Shown here: positions 21,801-30,594 of the stretch, in pieces | How the letters are laid out: each line of letters opens with the position of its first letter | Numbering within the stretch: position 1 is the stretch's first letter | NCBI GenBank assembly: GCA_948567375.1 | Contig: OX419758.1 | Coordinates: forward strand, 377,001-441,000 | DNA: 64,000 bases | Source of the DNA: Lunularia cruciata | Lineage: Eukaryota; Streptophyta; Marchantiopsida; Lunulariales; Lunulariaceae | Direction: 5' to 3' | The notes under the pieces: generated by a model | Databases searched by the model: none | What the model was told of the DNA's origin: nothing | Seen by the model: only the letters and a program-made list of their open reading frames with translations | Program-made: the position numbers and the translations under genes

Positions 21801-22342
21801 CTAGTGACTGCGCCACTGTTATCTATACACATGTAGCTTTGGCTAGGAGAGGCAGTTTGATCCCATTCTTGGTGATCCTGGTAGCTTAGGACTTAGACCC
21901 GAACTGCTCTTATGTCAAATGCCAAATGGTGGCAGAGTCAGTCCCGTGTTGTGTTATGAGATAGAGGGTTTCTGTGTAGATTTCTTGTGATTGGATCCCT
22001 TCCATTCTTTGCTTCTTGTTTGTGCACCACGTTTGTGTGAGGTGCCTTCACTTTTGAGCATTGGTGCTCTGGTGTGCTCTTGGTGGTGAGGTTGGAGTGA
22101 TGACCAGTTAGACTACCTTTGTTTCTCTCCGGTGAGGCAGGAAGTGATGACTTGCAGACCGTGAGAGTGCGTGTTATGATGGCAAGTTACAGGTTGCCCT
22201 TCCTCTAATGTAGTTATCTCGGTTAGAGTTACATTAGTGGGTGGTGTTGGCCCGTGGTGGTGTTGGCACTTGGTGGGGCACTCGCGGTTGCGACTTGCGG
22301 TTGCAATTGGTGGTTTGGGTTTGTTGGTGTGGTTACTTGGTC

Positions 22343-23899
22343 ATGACGGAGTTCTTTGGAGATTCTAGAGGAGTTAGCCCTACAGTACGCAGTGGGTTTA
22401 CTCGGAGTGGTGCTCGGTATCAGCCTGTATCTCGGGTCCTAGTGAGGGAGGAGATTGACTCTGAGTTGGAGTTTGACACAGGAGTTGATTCAGTTGAGAG
22501 TGCACTTGGTGTGTCCGCACCATTGTTGTGGGACATGGACGAGATTTATGGGGCCTCCAAAGGCCCTAGGCGTTACTCTAGTACAGTGGGTACCATTGAG
22601 TTGGATGACTTCATCCAGGAGTTTGACAGTTAGTGTGATCTATAGCAGATGCGGAACCCAACTTTGTTCATACCCTTCATGGCATGGAAGGGGTTGTTTC
22701 AGCACTTGGAGGGTCCGCCGATGGATGATTACCATGAGTTCAGGAGAGCTCATTTGGAGGAGATTGAGTTATGGAGACAATATTGGTCTCCACACTATGT
22801 CTCCATCACTTCAGGCTCGGTGGCCAGGAGTAGATTGGATGTACCTACGAGTTCTAGCTCGAGTAGTGTGGGTGGAGCTAGTGGAGGTGCACTAGCTGGA
22901 GATAGTGCTACTACGAGTGGAGGCACCGCTGCATGAGGTGGTGTGGTACGGGGGTTTAACCCCATGGTGGAGTTCTTCCTATGTTTGAGGCAGAACTACC
23001 AGGGAGTGCGGACTGACAAGCTGAGGAGCTTGTAGGAGTTCCAGCAAAAGGCTGGAGAGAGCCTACGCGAGGCATACACTCGCATGAGGTGGCTGATCAG
23101 TTTCACTCATGGAGTTACTGAGGCCCAGGCAGTCCAGTTTTGGTATGGGATACTGGATAGGGAGTTGCAACGTAGAGTTCGTGATGCTACGTTGTTGCAG
23201 GCTACTTTGCCCACTTTGGCAGTAGTCTTTGGTTTGGCTGGGCATATTGAGCTCAACATGGTGGAGGAGAGGGTAGTGACATCTAGATTTGGTAGGGAGA
23301 CCTCATCCACAGTTGTGACTTCTTCTAGAGTGTAGCAGAGTGCACCACGCCCAGTTGGTTTTTGAGGATAAGGTGGACAACCCAGATCCTATGGAGCGAG
23401 TGGAGGGCCTAGTGGAGTTAGACCCTTACCCTCATTTTTGGGTCAGCAGCAGCCAGTGAGTGGTGGTGTTGCTTGTTGGACTTGTGGTGAACCTCACCAT
23501 CGGAGAAAGTGTACTCAAGGCAGCGGACCTAATACCTCTGGTGCATCACAGCCAGCATAGAGGCAGTGTGAGCATTGCCATAGATTTGGTCACACTAGTG
23601 ACCGGTGTTTTGACCTACACCTGGAGTTACGGAGTGGTAGGGTTGCTATGGCAGGTAGTAGAGGAGCTCCAGTTCATGGAGGACAAGGTGGTAGAGGTGG
23701 TGGTAGAGGATCTACACCTAGTAGGGGTGCAGTACCTACCCTTACTTCTGACACAGCTATGGCTACTCGGATTGAGCAGTTGGAGCAGAGATTGGCTAGT
23801 ATGGCTATTGCTCAGAGGAGATCAGATTCGGGTGCTGAGGCTTCCACCTCATATGCTGGTGATAGAGATGCTTTGGACTTCATGTGTGGAGCAGCATAG
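22343..23899 (+). pseudogene. D1 gag with two zinc knuckles
   Basis: The start ATG at 22343 opens M-T-E-F-F-G-D-S, conserved in D2. The reading frame, with single stops (for example TAG at 22643, 23033 and 23333), gives an acidic N-terminus, a capsid-like core containing 'F-L-C-L-R-Q-N-Y-Q-G-V-R' and 'E-F-Q-x-K-A-G-E-S-L-R-E-A-Y-T-R-M'. It ends in a Gly/Arg-rich tail with two zinc knuckles: C-W-T-C-G-E-P-H-H-R-R-K-C near 23475-23510 and C-E-H-C-H-R-F-G-H-T-S-D-R-C near 23566-23607. The second fits CX2CX4HX4C. Gag packages element RNA. Frame breaks are mostly C-to-T type. D2 keeps a 327-codon uninterrupted stretch of the same protein. Confidence 0.85.
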
Positions 23900-24052
23900 G
23901 TGGATGCATCTGCAGCAATTACTAGGAGTGCAGTACGTGCTCCAGAGCCTAGAGGAGCATTAGTGGAGTTGGACCCATAGAGAGGAGAGGTTGGGAGACA
24001 GGTCAGACTTCTCCAATCTTTCATACTATCTAAGGCATTAGAGACGACATCC

Positions 24053-25123
24053 ATGGTTCCTAGACGTCCCAGTGCAGGTGTGGTAGGTGGTGATGGAGTA
24101 CATGATGGACTACCTGCTAGTCAGCCACCTAGTACTACACAAATTGAGTCTAGCATGATGTTGGGGGCGGCTCAGCTGATTATGCGGCATCCTTTGTTTT
24201 CAGCTAGTGACATGTTTACATTGGGAGTTGACCCAGCCCCAGTGTTCCGGTTGGCTTCCATGTTGTGTGAGAGTAGGGATGGTGCAGTTCCTACTACTAG
24301 AGCAGAGGTGGTTGGTAGTGGAGCTGACTTGGTTGAAGAGCATGGGATCCGTTCAGCGACTAGTGGTTTATGGCAAGCAGCAGCGGCTAGACAGGAGGAG
24401 TTGCCAGCTAGACCGGCCTTTGAGAGAGCACGGTTCACACCTGGTGTTGTCCTATTGGATAACCAGAGGGGGATTTTTTGTTTGGTAGGACCTTCAGGGA
24501 AGGTCTATACACCACAGAGAGTCTTGTTAGACTGTGGTGCGCAGCCCCTTATGTTGGGGAAGGCTGCAGTTGTTGGTCTGGAGTTACAAAAGACCGATGT
24601 GGAGAGGTGTCCATTTCAGATCCAGACATCTCTAGGTGGTGGTTCGACATAGTACATCATACGTGGAGAGCTTGTTGTCCAGGTTCAGCCTGGTCATCCG
24701 ACTGATAGCTTGGTGGTGAGAGCTTAGGCTATTGCGACGATAGTTGAGTCATATGATGTGCTAGTTGGGGGAGCAGTGTTATACCCCATGGGTTTCAGCA
24801 TTGACTATTGGGAGGAGACAGCCTCTTATAGACCTGGTTGGCAGTCTGGTGAGGGACGAGTATGTCGCCTACCAATACACTTTAGTAGTGGCAGTCTTGG
24901 CTCACTACAGTCCGGGACCATGGCAGCATCAGTTTTGGCTTTCAGCGGTGCAGTTACTTGGCCTGGTGACTTGTTAGAAGGGAACGCCCATGCAGAGGAT
25001 ACTCTAGTACTAGAGGAGATCACTCGGCTTTGGAGTATGAGTGGGATTGTTCCATCCACCTTGGATGTTCCATTGTGGAGTTCAGAGGAGGCATTGCAGC
25101 AACATGCAGATCAGTTAGTGCAG
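24053..25123 (+). pseudogene. D1 protease region
   Basis: The frame 24053-24652 continues the polyprotein. Around 24520-24555 the sequence L-L-D-C-G-A-Q-P-L-M-L stands at the retropepsin active site. D2 has the canonical L-L-D-S-G-A here, so D1 has a Ser-to-Cys change. A hydrophobic strand follows ('L-V-V-Q-V-Q-P' and 'Y-D-V-L-V-G-G-A-V-L', equivalent to the I-L-G-M block of retropepsins). One in-frame TAG at about 24650 is shared with D2. The stretch to 25123 links into the methyltransferase without a new start. Confidence 0.7.
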
Positions 25124-25126
25124 TAG

Positions 25127-26204
25127 GCTTGGAGTGGAGCCTTCGTACCATCAGGGGATGAGTGTGAGGATGAGCCTCCAGAGGCGATTGCTTTGACACC
25201 TCTAGATACCATACTCATTGCTTGGCAGTATCCAGTAGAGGGGATATACCTATTGGAGTTGTTTGGTGGGATCAGCACCAGACTAGCTATGGTGTTACAG
25301 GCGGGTATTCAAGTACAGAGGGACTTGTATGTAGAGAGAGATGAGACTGATAGGTGAGTCTCTCTACATCATGTGGCACACTTGGCCTATCGGTATCCGG
25401 AGTTATTACCAATATTAGCAGTCAGAGGTTACCAGAAGGCCCTACCAGGAGACATTTCCTTACTAGGGGCGCATGACCTAGAGAGACATGGGCCTATTCA
25501 CTTGGTGATTTTTGGATGGCCATGTCAAGGACATACATATGCGGGCCGTGGTTTGGGTCTTCAAGATCCTCGTTCTGGTGTGTTTTGGGAGATGTTACGA
25601 ATACTACAACATCTCCAGGTTCATCAGTCTGTTTCTCCAACTTACCTTTTGGAGAACGTTCCTTTGATGGGTGATTCTCACACTAGAGTGGTGGCGAGTA
25701 CACATCAGGTCCATTCTTGGATGGGACCTGCTCTATTGTTAGATGCAGCCAGAGTGGGATCACGGGCTCATTGTCTTCATCTTTGGTGGACGAACCTCTT
25801 ACCCAGAGAGGTTCTATAGTGCACTTATGATGGGATTCAGCGACTAAACCACATTCTTGTTGATGATATCTTGGATGTTGGGCGTCAGTCTCAGACAATG
25901 GTAGTGGCTGATAGGTCACCTATGGCAATGGTGAACCTAGTTGGACAGCCTAGAGCTGCATTTCCCACACTCATGAGTTTCCCAGGCTCTCATGCTTTTC
26001 AAGAGGGAGGACCTTGACTTGTTTGGGACTCACAGTTATAGCAGTTGGTGGAGCCCAACGCTGATGAGAGAGCGGGCGATGGGTTTTCGCACCGGTATTA
26101 CCGCTGTTCTCGCAGTGTCAGAGGCATCCAGGCGTCAGGTGTTAGGTCAAGCTATGGACCTGAACTGTTTGACCTGGATTGTGAGCCTTGGCTTGGCAGA
26201 GTAG
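25127..26204 (+). pseudogene. D1 C5 DNA cytosine methyltransferase domain
   Basis: This domain should transfer a methyl group from S-adenosylmethionine to cytosine C5. Motifs appear in canonical order. Motif I is L-L-E-L-F-G-G-I-S (about 25250-25276), the cofactor loop. The acidic motif II is Y-V-E-R-D-E (about 25330). Motif IV is F-G-W-P-C-Q-G-H, with the catalytic Cys codon at 25523-25525, followed by G-L-Q-D-P-R-S-G-V-F-W-E. Motif VI is L-L-E-N-V-P, Glu at 25652-25654. Motif VIII-like S-R-A-H-C-L-H-L is near 25757. The C-terminal 'M-G-F-R-T-G' and 'R-R-Q-V-L-G-Q-A-M-D-L-N' (about 26070-26165) is like motifs IX-X. Only about 100 residues separate VIII from IX, a short target-recognition region as in Dnmt3/DRM or bacterial enzymes. 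Stops occur at 25124, 25355 and 25817. It sits between protease and RT in the same polyprotein. Confidence 0.88.
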
Positions 26205-26520
26205 CGTAGGATGCGCTTGATAGGCATCACCACTTGAACACTTGTGAGCCATGTGCCTATCGAGACGATTCAGGCACATGCTAGGGGCGATGGACCGAGT
26301 GGACAGGGTATTTTTGGGACACATCCAGTAGCTACCAGGGAGAGTGGTCTACTTGGAGTCCATCCAAGTGAGCGTGGGCTACTTGGATTACACCCTTGGT
26401 CCACATAGGATGTAGCCAGAGGACATGTGGAGCTTGCAGCCAGAGTGGAGGGAGTTTTTCACACAGAGGTTGGGACCTCTAGTGGTTGGGAGCATGACAC
26501 TATTGCTCCCAAGGGCCCAA
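26205..26520 (+). pseudogene. D1 linker between methyltransferase and RT
   Basis: After the methyltransferase the frame continues for about 105 codons through a low-complexity Gly/His/Pro-containing stretch. It has internal duplication ('E-S-G-L-L-G-V-H-P' then 'E-R-G-L-L-G-L-H-P') and leads to the pre-RT segment. No domain is recognised. The D2 counterpart (about 50,070-49,715) is open throughout, so this is a genuine part of the polyprotein. Confidence 0.55.
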
Positions 26521-27999
26521 TGTAACAGTCAGTCAATACGTCTTCCACTCCTACTATAGTTACAGAGGATACTTGGGAGCCAGATCTTGGACCCAAGCTT
26601 ACTGGAGAGGAAAGACGGAGGGTTTGGAGGTTCTTGAGGAGTCACACGAGTTGTTTTGTCTTCAGTATGAAGGATTTGGGTGCTCTGAAGGGACCTGGTA
26701 TACGGATTGAGTTGACTAGCGACACACCAGTTTTCCGATATGGAGAGGACATTGATTCAAAGCAGGAGTAGTGACCTTTTTGAGGCTGGTTTGGTAGAGA
26801 TTTCACATGGAGAGTATGCATCAGCGACAGTGATGCCAACCAAGAAGGATATGCATGGCAACTATACAGATAGGTGGATGTGTGGAGATTACCATCCTAT
26901 CAACCGACAGACCAAGGCTGATCAATATGCCATGCCTACACCGGAGGAGATTTTTGATGCAATTGGGCATGCAAAGGTCTTCAGTACTTTGGATCTTTGA
27001 GCGGGATATCATCAGTTGCAGAACAGAGAGGAGGATAAGTCCAAGACAACAGTCTGGGCTATTGATCCTCACGGCAAGGATGTGTTATATCAGTGGAGGT
27101 TCTTACCATTTGGGTTGAAGAATGCTCTTGCTGAGTTCTAGAGGGTCATGGATAGGATCCTAGCTGGATTGGATTTTGCTTGGTGCTATATTGATCACAT
27201 TTTGGTTTATAGCACTATTGTGGAGGAGCATGAGAGACAATTGTTGGAGGTGTTTGAGAGGTTGAGATCTCATGGACTCAAACTACATCCTGGGAAGTGT
27301 AGGTTCTTCTATGAGCAGGTTGAGTATTTGGGTCACACTATCTACCCCGGAGGACTTGGTGTTCAGCAGACCAAGGTGGAGGCTATTGCACGTATTCCTC
27401 GGCCTATGGATGTGAGCAGAGTGCGAGCATTCCTTGGGTTGGCAAACTTCTATCGCCGCTATGTTAGAGGATTTAGTGCCATTGCCAAGGCCTTGACGAA
27501 GCTGACTAAGCTTACACAGGAGTGGTGTTGGGGAGATGAGTAGGAGAGAGCTTTTGTAGAGCTCAAGGAGAGGTTGACATCTGCTCCTATTTTGAGGAGA
27601 GCGATCAGGGGACGACCATTTCAGGTTCACACTGATTGGAGTATGTTGGGGCTTGGAGCGGTGCTCACCCACCATGATGGTGAGGAGAAGGAGTTTGTGG
27701 TGGCCTATGCTAGTCGCTCCAACAATTCAGCGGAGGCAAAGTATAGTTCATATGAGGGAGAGTGCTTGGTAGCTGTTTGGGCAGTAGCACATTTCCGATG
27801 TTACCTATTTGGTAACCCCTTCACTCTCATCACTGATCATCAGCCGCTGAAGTGGTTGATGGAGTCCAACAAGCTTTCAGGGAAGCTTGCACGATGGGCT
27901 CTGATTTTACAGGAGTATGATTTCACGGTTGTTCATAGACCTAGAGTGGTGAACCGTGATGCAGATGGGTTGAGTAGAAACCCATGTCCCAACCAGTAG
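26521..27999 (+). pseudogene. D1 reverse transcriptase and RNase H
   Basis: The pre-RT segment 'L-T-G-E-E-R-R-R-V-W-R-F-L-R' is followed by RT. Blocks visible include W-M-C-G-D-Y-H-P-I-N (about 26880), F-S-T-L-D-L (one catalytic Asp, 26980-26997), Q-W-R-F-L-P-F-G-L-K-N-A and the active site C-Y-I-D-H-I-L-V-Y-S (27184-27213), in which the second Asp of Y-x-D-D is His. The RNase H (27574-27960) shows V-H-T-D-W-S, Y-E-G-E-C and L-I-T-D-H-Q-P-L and ends 'R-D-A-D-G-L-S-R'. Stops at 26998, 27139 and 27541 plus a frameshift near 26740 inactivate it. Confidence 0.88.
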
Positions 28000-29222
28000 G
28001 ATCAGACCGGAGCACGTTGGCATGGTGAGACAGATGAGGAGATGGTGCCAGGTTGGCATGTATCGGCCTTTCTGTGTATATTTGCAGAGGCATTGGTGGT
28101 ATCTCTCTCAATGCATACAGGAGGAGTTATTGAGGTCACAGATCCAGAGAGTGAAGATATCGGTACAAAGTTCAGCGAGACATTCATGATGATGTCTTAG
28201 TGATGGACTATCTTCACACTGGTGTTGTGGGCGGCACAGTTGGGGCCAAGGAGAGAGACCGTGTTCTTCAGCGAGCCAGACGGTTCAGATTGGAGGGTAG
28301 ACACCTTTTGCGTGTATGGGAGGATGGTAGAGTGTGAGTAGTACCACTTCCATCACAGAGACCACAGTTGGTCCGTCATGCTCATGAGGAGCTAGGACAT
28401 TTTGGAGTAAAGCGTACATATAGCTTACTCCAGAGTCATTATTGGTGGTGCGATATGCAGACCAAGGTACAGCAGTTTGTTACCAGATGTATGGTTTGTG
28501 ACCGAGTTAGAGCATCATTCAATGCTCCTATGCCACAGTTACACCCATTACCTATCATGGGATTGGGTTACCGTTGGAGTTTGGACTTCGCCGGACCTTT
28601 ACCGCTGACTGTGAGACATCATCGGTATGTTTTGGTGATGGTGGAGCACTTCTCCAAGTGGATTGAGTTGGTGGCACTTCCTGACAAGTCTAGTGAAGAG
28701 ACAGCTTACTCGTTCCTGGATTGAGTTCTTAGTCATTTTGGTGCACCAGCTGAGGTTTTCACTGATCAGGGTACAGAGTTCTTGGGGGAGTTTCAGGTCT
28801 TGTGTGACAAGGCTTTGATTGATCATCGTACAACATCCTGAGATCACCCTGACGCAGATGGCTTAGCAGAGAGAGTGGTTCAGACAGTGAAGAGAGGATT
28901 GCGAAAGTATGGTTTGCAGAGAGGCCACTTGGGAGATTGGATCTCCAATTACCTTGGTTGGCCATGGGCTATCGGTTCAGCCGGCAAGCCTCCTTAGCAT
29001 CCTTCTCTCCATACTTTCTACTCTATGGACAAGATCCAGATTTACCTGCAGCCATTCGTCGAGATGCTACTGTAGTTTTGGACTTGGATGACCCCGATGT
29101 ATGGATGAGCACATGTTCTCAACAGGTAGAGATCTTTCGGAGAGTGATGCCGATGGCTTTTGAGCACTTGGCGATTGCTTAGCATAGAGATACTTTACGC
29201 TATGCTACCATTTGAGGAGGAG
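28000..29222 (+). pseudogene. D1 DDE integrase
   Basis: The zinc domain is complete: H-A-H-E-E-L-G-H then C-M-V-C (28377-28500). The core holds the first catalytic Asp in W-S-L-D-F-A-G-P-L (about 28575-28600), the second in F-T-D-Q-G-T-E-F (about 28760) and the Glu in 'D-G-L-A-E-R-V-V-Q-T-V' (about 28855-28890). The C-terminal part (28937-29182) carries 'A-S-F-S-P-Y-F-L-L-Y-G', the usual T-P-F-x-L-x-Y-G block. Stops at 28722, 28839 and 29180 and one frame shift break it. An H-H-C-C/D-D-E integrase is what would generate the fixed-length target duplication seen. Confidence 0.88.
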
Positions 29223-29620
29223 GTTATAGACCCTCGATCCGTCAATTTCATCCAGGCGACTATGTATATCTACAGCAGACAGCACCGACAACACTTGATG
29301 TTTCTACAGGCCGCACTATCTTGAGAGTGCACGAGGTTTTTCCATCTTGAGTCCTTGTGTTAGAAGGACGTGATGGTGATGTTTGGAAGGATCATGTGCA
29401 CAATTGTGCGCCATGCCACCTCCCAAACATTGATGGTACTATGGACCCAAGCTTGGCACTTGTATGTGCAGGCTTGAGGTGTATGTTATGTGGCTCTTTT
29501 GGTGGAGCTGCTACTATATTAGTGTGTGATAGTTGTTTGAGAGGATGGCATATGGCATGTATGACTCCTCCCCTCACGGTGGTTCCTCAGGGACAGTGGG
29601 TATGTTCTCGATGTACTTGA
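29223..29620 (+). pseudogene. D1 integrase C-terminal PHD finger
   Basis: A frame open from 29357 to 29620 encodes a Cys4-His-Cys3 PHD finger: C-M-L-C, then C-D-S-C, then W-H-M-A-C, then C-S-R-C just before the stop. PHD fingers bind histone H3 tails, often reading K4 methylation status. Its place at the very C-terminus of the polyprotein is where chromoviruses carry a chromodomain, so a role in choosing the integration site is a reasonable inference. The D2 copy and the older relic at 45064 show the same domain, so it is an ancestral part of the family. Confidence 0.85.
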
Positions 29621-29775
29621 CCTATAGCTAGTTCATTCTTTATATGGTATAGATTGCAGACAAGCGATTAACGATGGGGCTCCATAGCACCCGGCCTCCT
29701 GATCTTTTGCCCATTAGAGGGTATACCATATACTTAGAGTAGATGGCTATCTGGAGTTAGAGGGACCTAACCACC

Positions 29776-29790
29776 AGCTAGGGGGGCAAT
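29776..29790 (+). other. D1 polypurine tract
   Basis: The stretch AGCTAGGGGGGCAAT lies directly before the B1 segment and is conserved in D2 (46441-46456 on the minus strand). It should prime plus-strand DNA synthesis. Its location shows that reverse transcription treats the first base of B1 as the start of the LTR, even though the integrated left end starts at A1. Confidence 0.75.
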
Positions 29791-29895
29791 TGTGGCACTT
29801 TAGAGTCTATGTATGACTTATGTGTGAGTTGTGCTTCTATAGTGTATGATGTTGACAGCGATGTATGTTGTGTAGCGATGTATATACGCATGACA
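29791..29895 (+). repeat. D1 terminal segment B1
   Basis: This 105-bp segment runs from TGTGGCACTTTAGAG to CGCATGACA and is nearly identical to B2 (30348-30452). It is followed by two bases (AC) and then A2. Confidence 0.9.
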
Positions 29896-29897
29896 AC

Positions 29898-30347
29898 TTT
29901 CACGCCATTTGTAGTTCCGCATCTAGATGCTCGGACACTGGAGTTCCAGTGATAGTAGTTAGAGTTATTCTAGCAATTTCTTAGAGACTACTTTCCGACG
30001 GTTAGATTTTGTGTTTGGGGTACTGACTTCACGGTGGGGCCCACCGTCACTTTGCACCGTTTGCACCGTCAAGTGTGCCGTCAGCGGGACCGTTAGGGTT
30101 TCAGAGCTAGCTCAAGTCCAGGGGGTATAGTTTTGAAGTGAGCTCCAGAGAGCTCACTTCTTTGATGTTGAGCCTTTGAGTTCCTGACTATGGTGGACAG
30201 AGGCCGGCGAGCGTCACCTGGATTCTCTATGCTTGAGTGGGTGTGGCTTGACTGTAATTAGTGCCCAATTGTTGGCAGTTTATAGAGTGATAGATCAAGT
30301 ACTGATCTGAGTTGAGTTGAGTTGAGAATGTTAAGCAATCTGATTAT
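29898..30347 (+). repeat. D1 terminal segment A2
   Basis: This second copy of the A segment starts TTTCACGCC (TGTCACGCC in D2) and ends CTGATTA. It is about 450 bp, collinear with A1 with scattered substitutions. Confidence 0.9.
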
Positions 30348-30452
30348 TGTGGCACTTTAGAGTCTATGTATGACTTATGTGTGAGTTGTGCTTCTATAGT
30401 GTATGATGTTGACAGCAATGTATGTTGTGTAGCAATGTATATACGCACGACA
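30348..30452 (+). repeat. D1 terminal segment B2 (right end of element)
   Basis: This 105-bp copy of B ends CGCACGACA directly against the target duplication CTAC. With A1 at the opposite end, the element termini form the inverted pair TGTC and GACA. Confidence 0.9.
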
Positions 30453-30594
30453 CTACCTAAGAGATCAAATACACAACCAAGAAGAACTAATTTGGTTACT
30501 TTGCTTTGTATTGGATATTTTTGAATTGTATCTCTACGGGAACAAACTTTACTTACCTAATTACCGCATAAGTGATATTTGTCGGGTTGTCACA
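30453..30594 (+). repeat. Older family-F LTR, segment 3
   Basis: The last ~140 bases of the F LTR interrupted by D1, starting with the CTAC duplicate and ending GTCGGGTTGTCACA. They match 11996-12134 and 19500-19640. The gag-pol region of an F element begins straight after. Confidence 0.85.

Larger units (their letters stand above)
21002..22342 (+). other. D1 untranslated leader
   Basis: About 1.3 kb lies between A1 and the gag start, conserved in D2 (about 54,790-55,881) and in the relic at 37102-37810. It begins ACATCAGAGAAGTG, whose ATCAGAG is the core of the initiator tRNA-Met primer site, though the TGG that would pair with CCA is absent. A second possible primer-like stretch, TGGTGGCAGAGTC, lies near 21925. 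The leader also contains degenerate tandem repeats (about 21430-21545) and an antisense tRNA-like stretch (about 21725-21800). No coding potential is evident. Confidence 0.6.
20557..30452 (+). mobile_element. D1: Ty3/gypsy element with DNA methyltransferase and PHD finger
   Basis: This 9896-bp element starts TGTCTCACC and ends CGCACGACA. It is flanked by a perfect 4-bp duplication CTAC (20553-20556, 30453-30456). The flanks rejoin into a continuous F LTR ('gtagtttctac' plus 'ctaagagatcaaa', compare 11980-12010), which independently proves both ends. Coding order: gag, protease, cytosine-5 methyltransferase, RT, RNase H, integrase, PHD finger. The terminal repeats are asymmetric: A1 at the left, B1-A2-B2 at the right. 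Numerous in-frame TAG/TGA codons and a Y-I-D-H in place of Y-I-D-D show that it is a fossil. Confidence 0.93.

Noticed and set aside
20557-21925. A conventional ~1.37-kb 5' LTR for D1 ending at the TGGTGGCAGAGTC stretch
   Set aside because: The right-hand copy of A stops matching after ~450 bp and is followed by B2 and the target duplication. No 1.37-kb copy exists at the 3' end in D1 or D2.
22455-22895. Overlapping open frames across D1/D2 gag, methyltransferase and integrase (for example 23460-23963, 52770-52321)
   Set aside because: They are alternative frames of the conserved gag or pol reading and lack zinc knuckle or catalytic motifs.
25373-25819. The methyltransferase as a stand-alone host gene (CMT or DRM) trapped between elements
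   Set aside because: It lies in the polyprotein order in two separate insertions, without introns or its own start, inside proven element borders.
20557-30452. D elements as DIRS/PAT/Ngaro retrotransposons because of the split repeats
   Set aside because: They encode an H-H-C-C/D-D-E integrase, show 4-bp target duplications and have no visible tyrosine recombinase.
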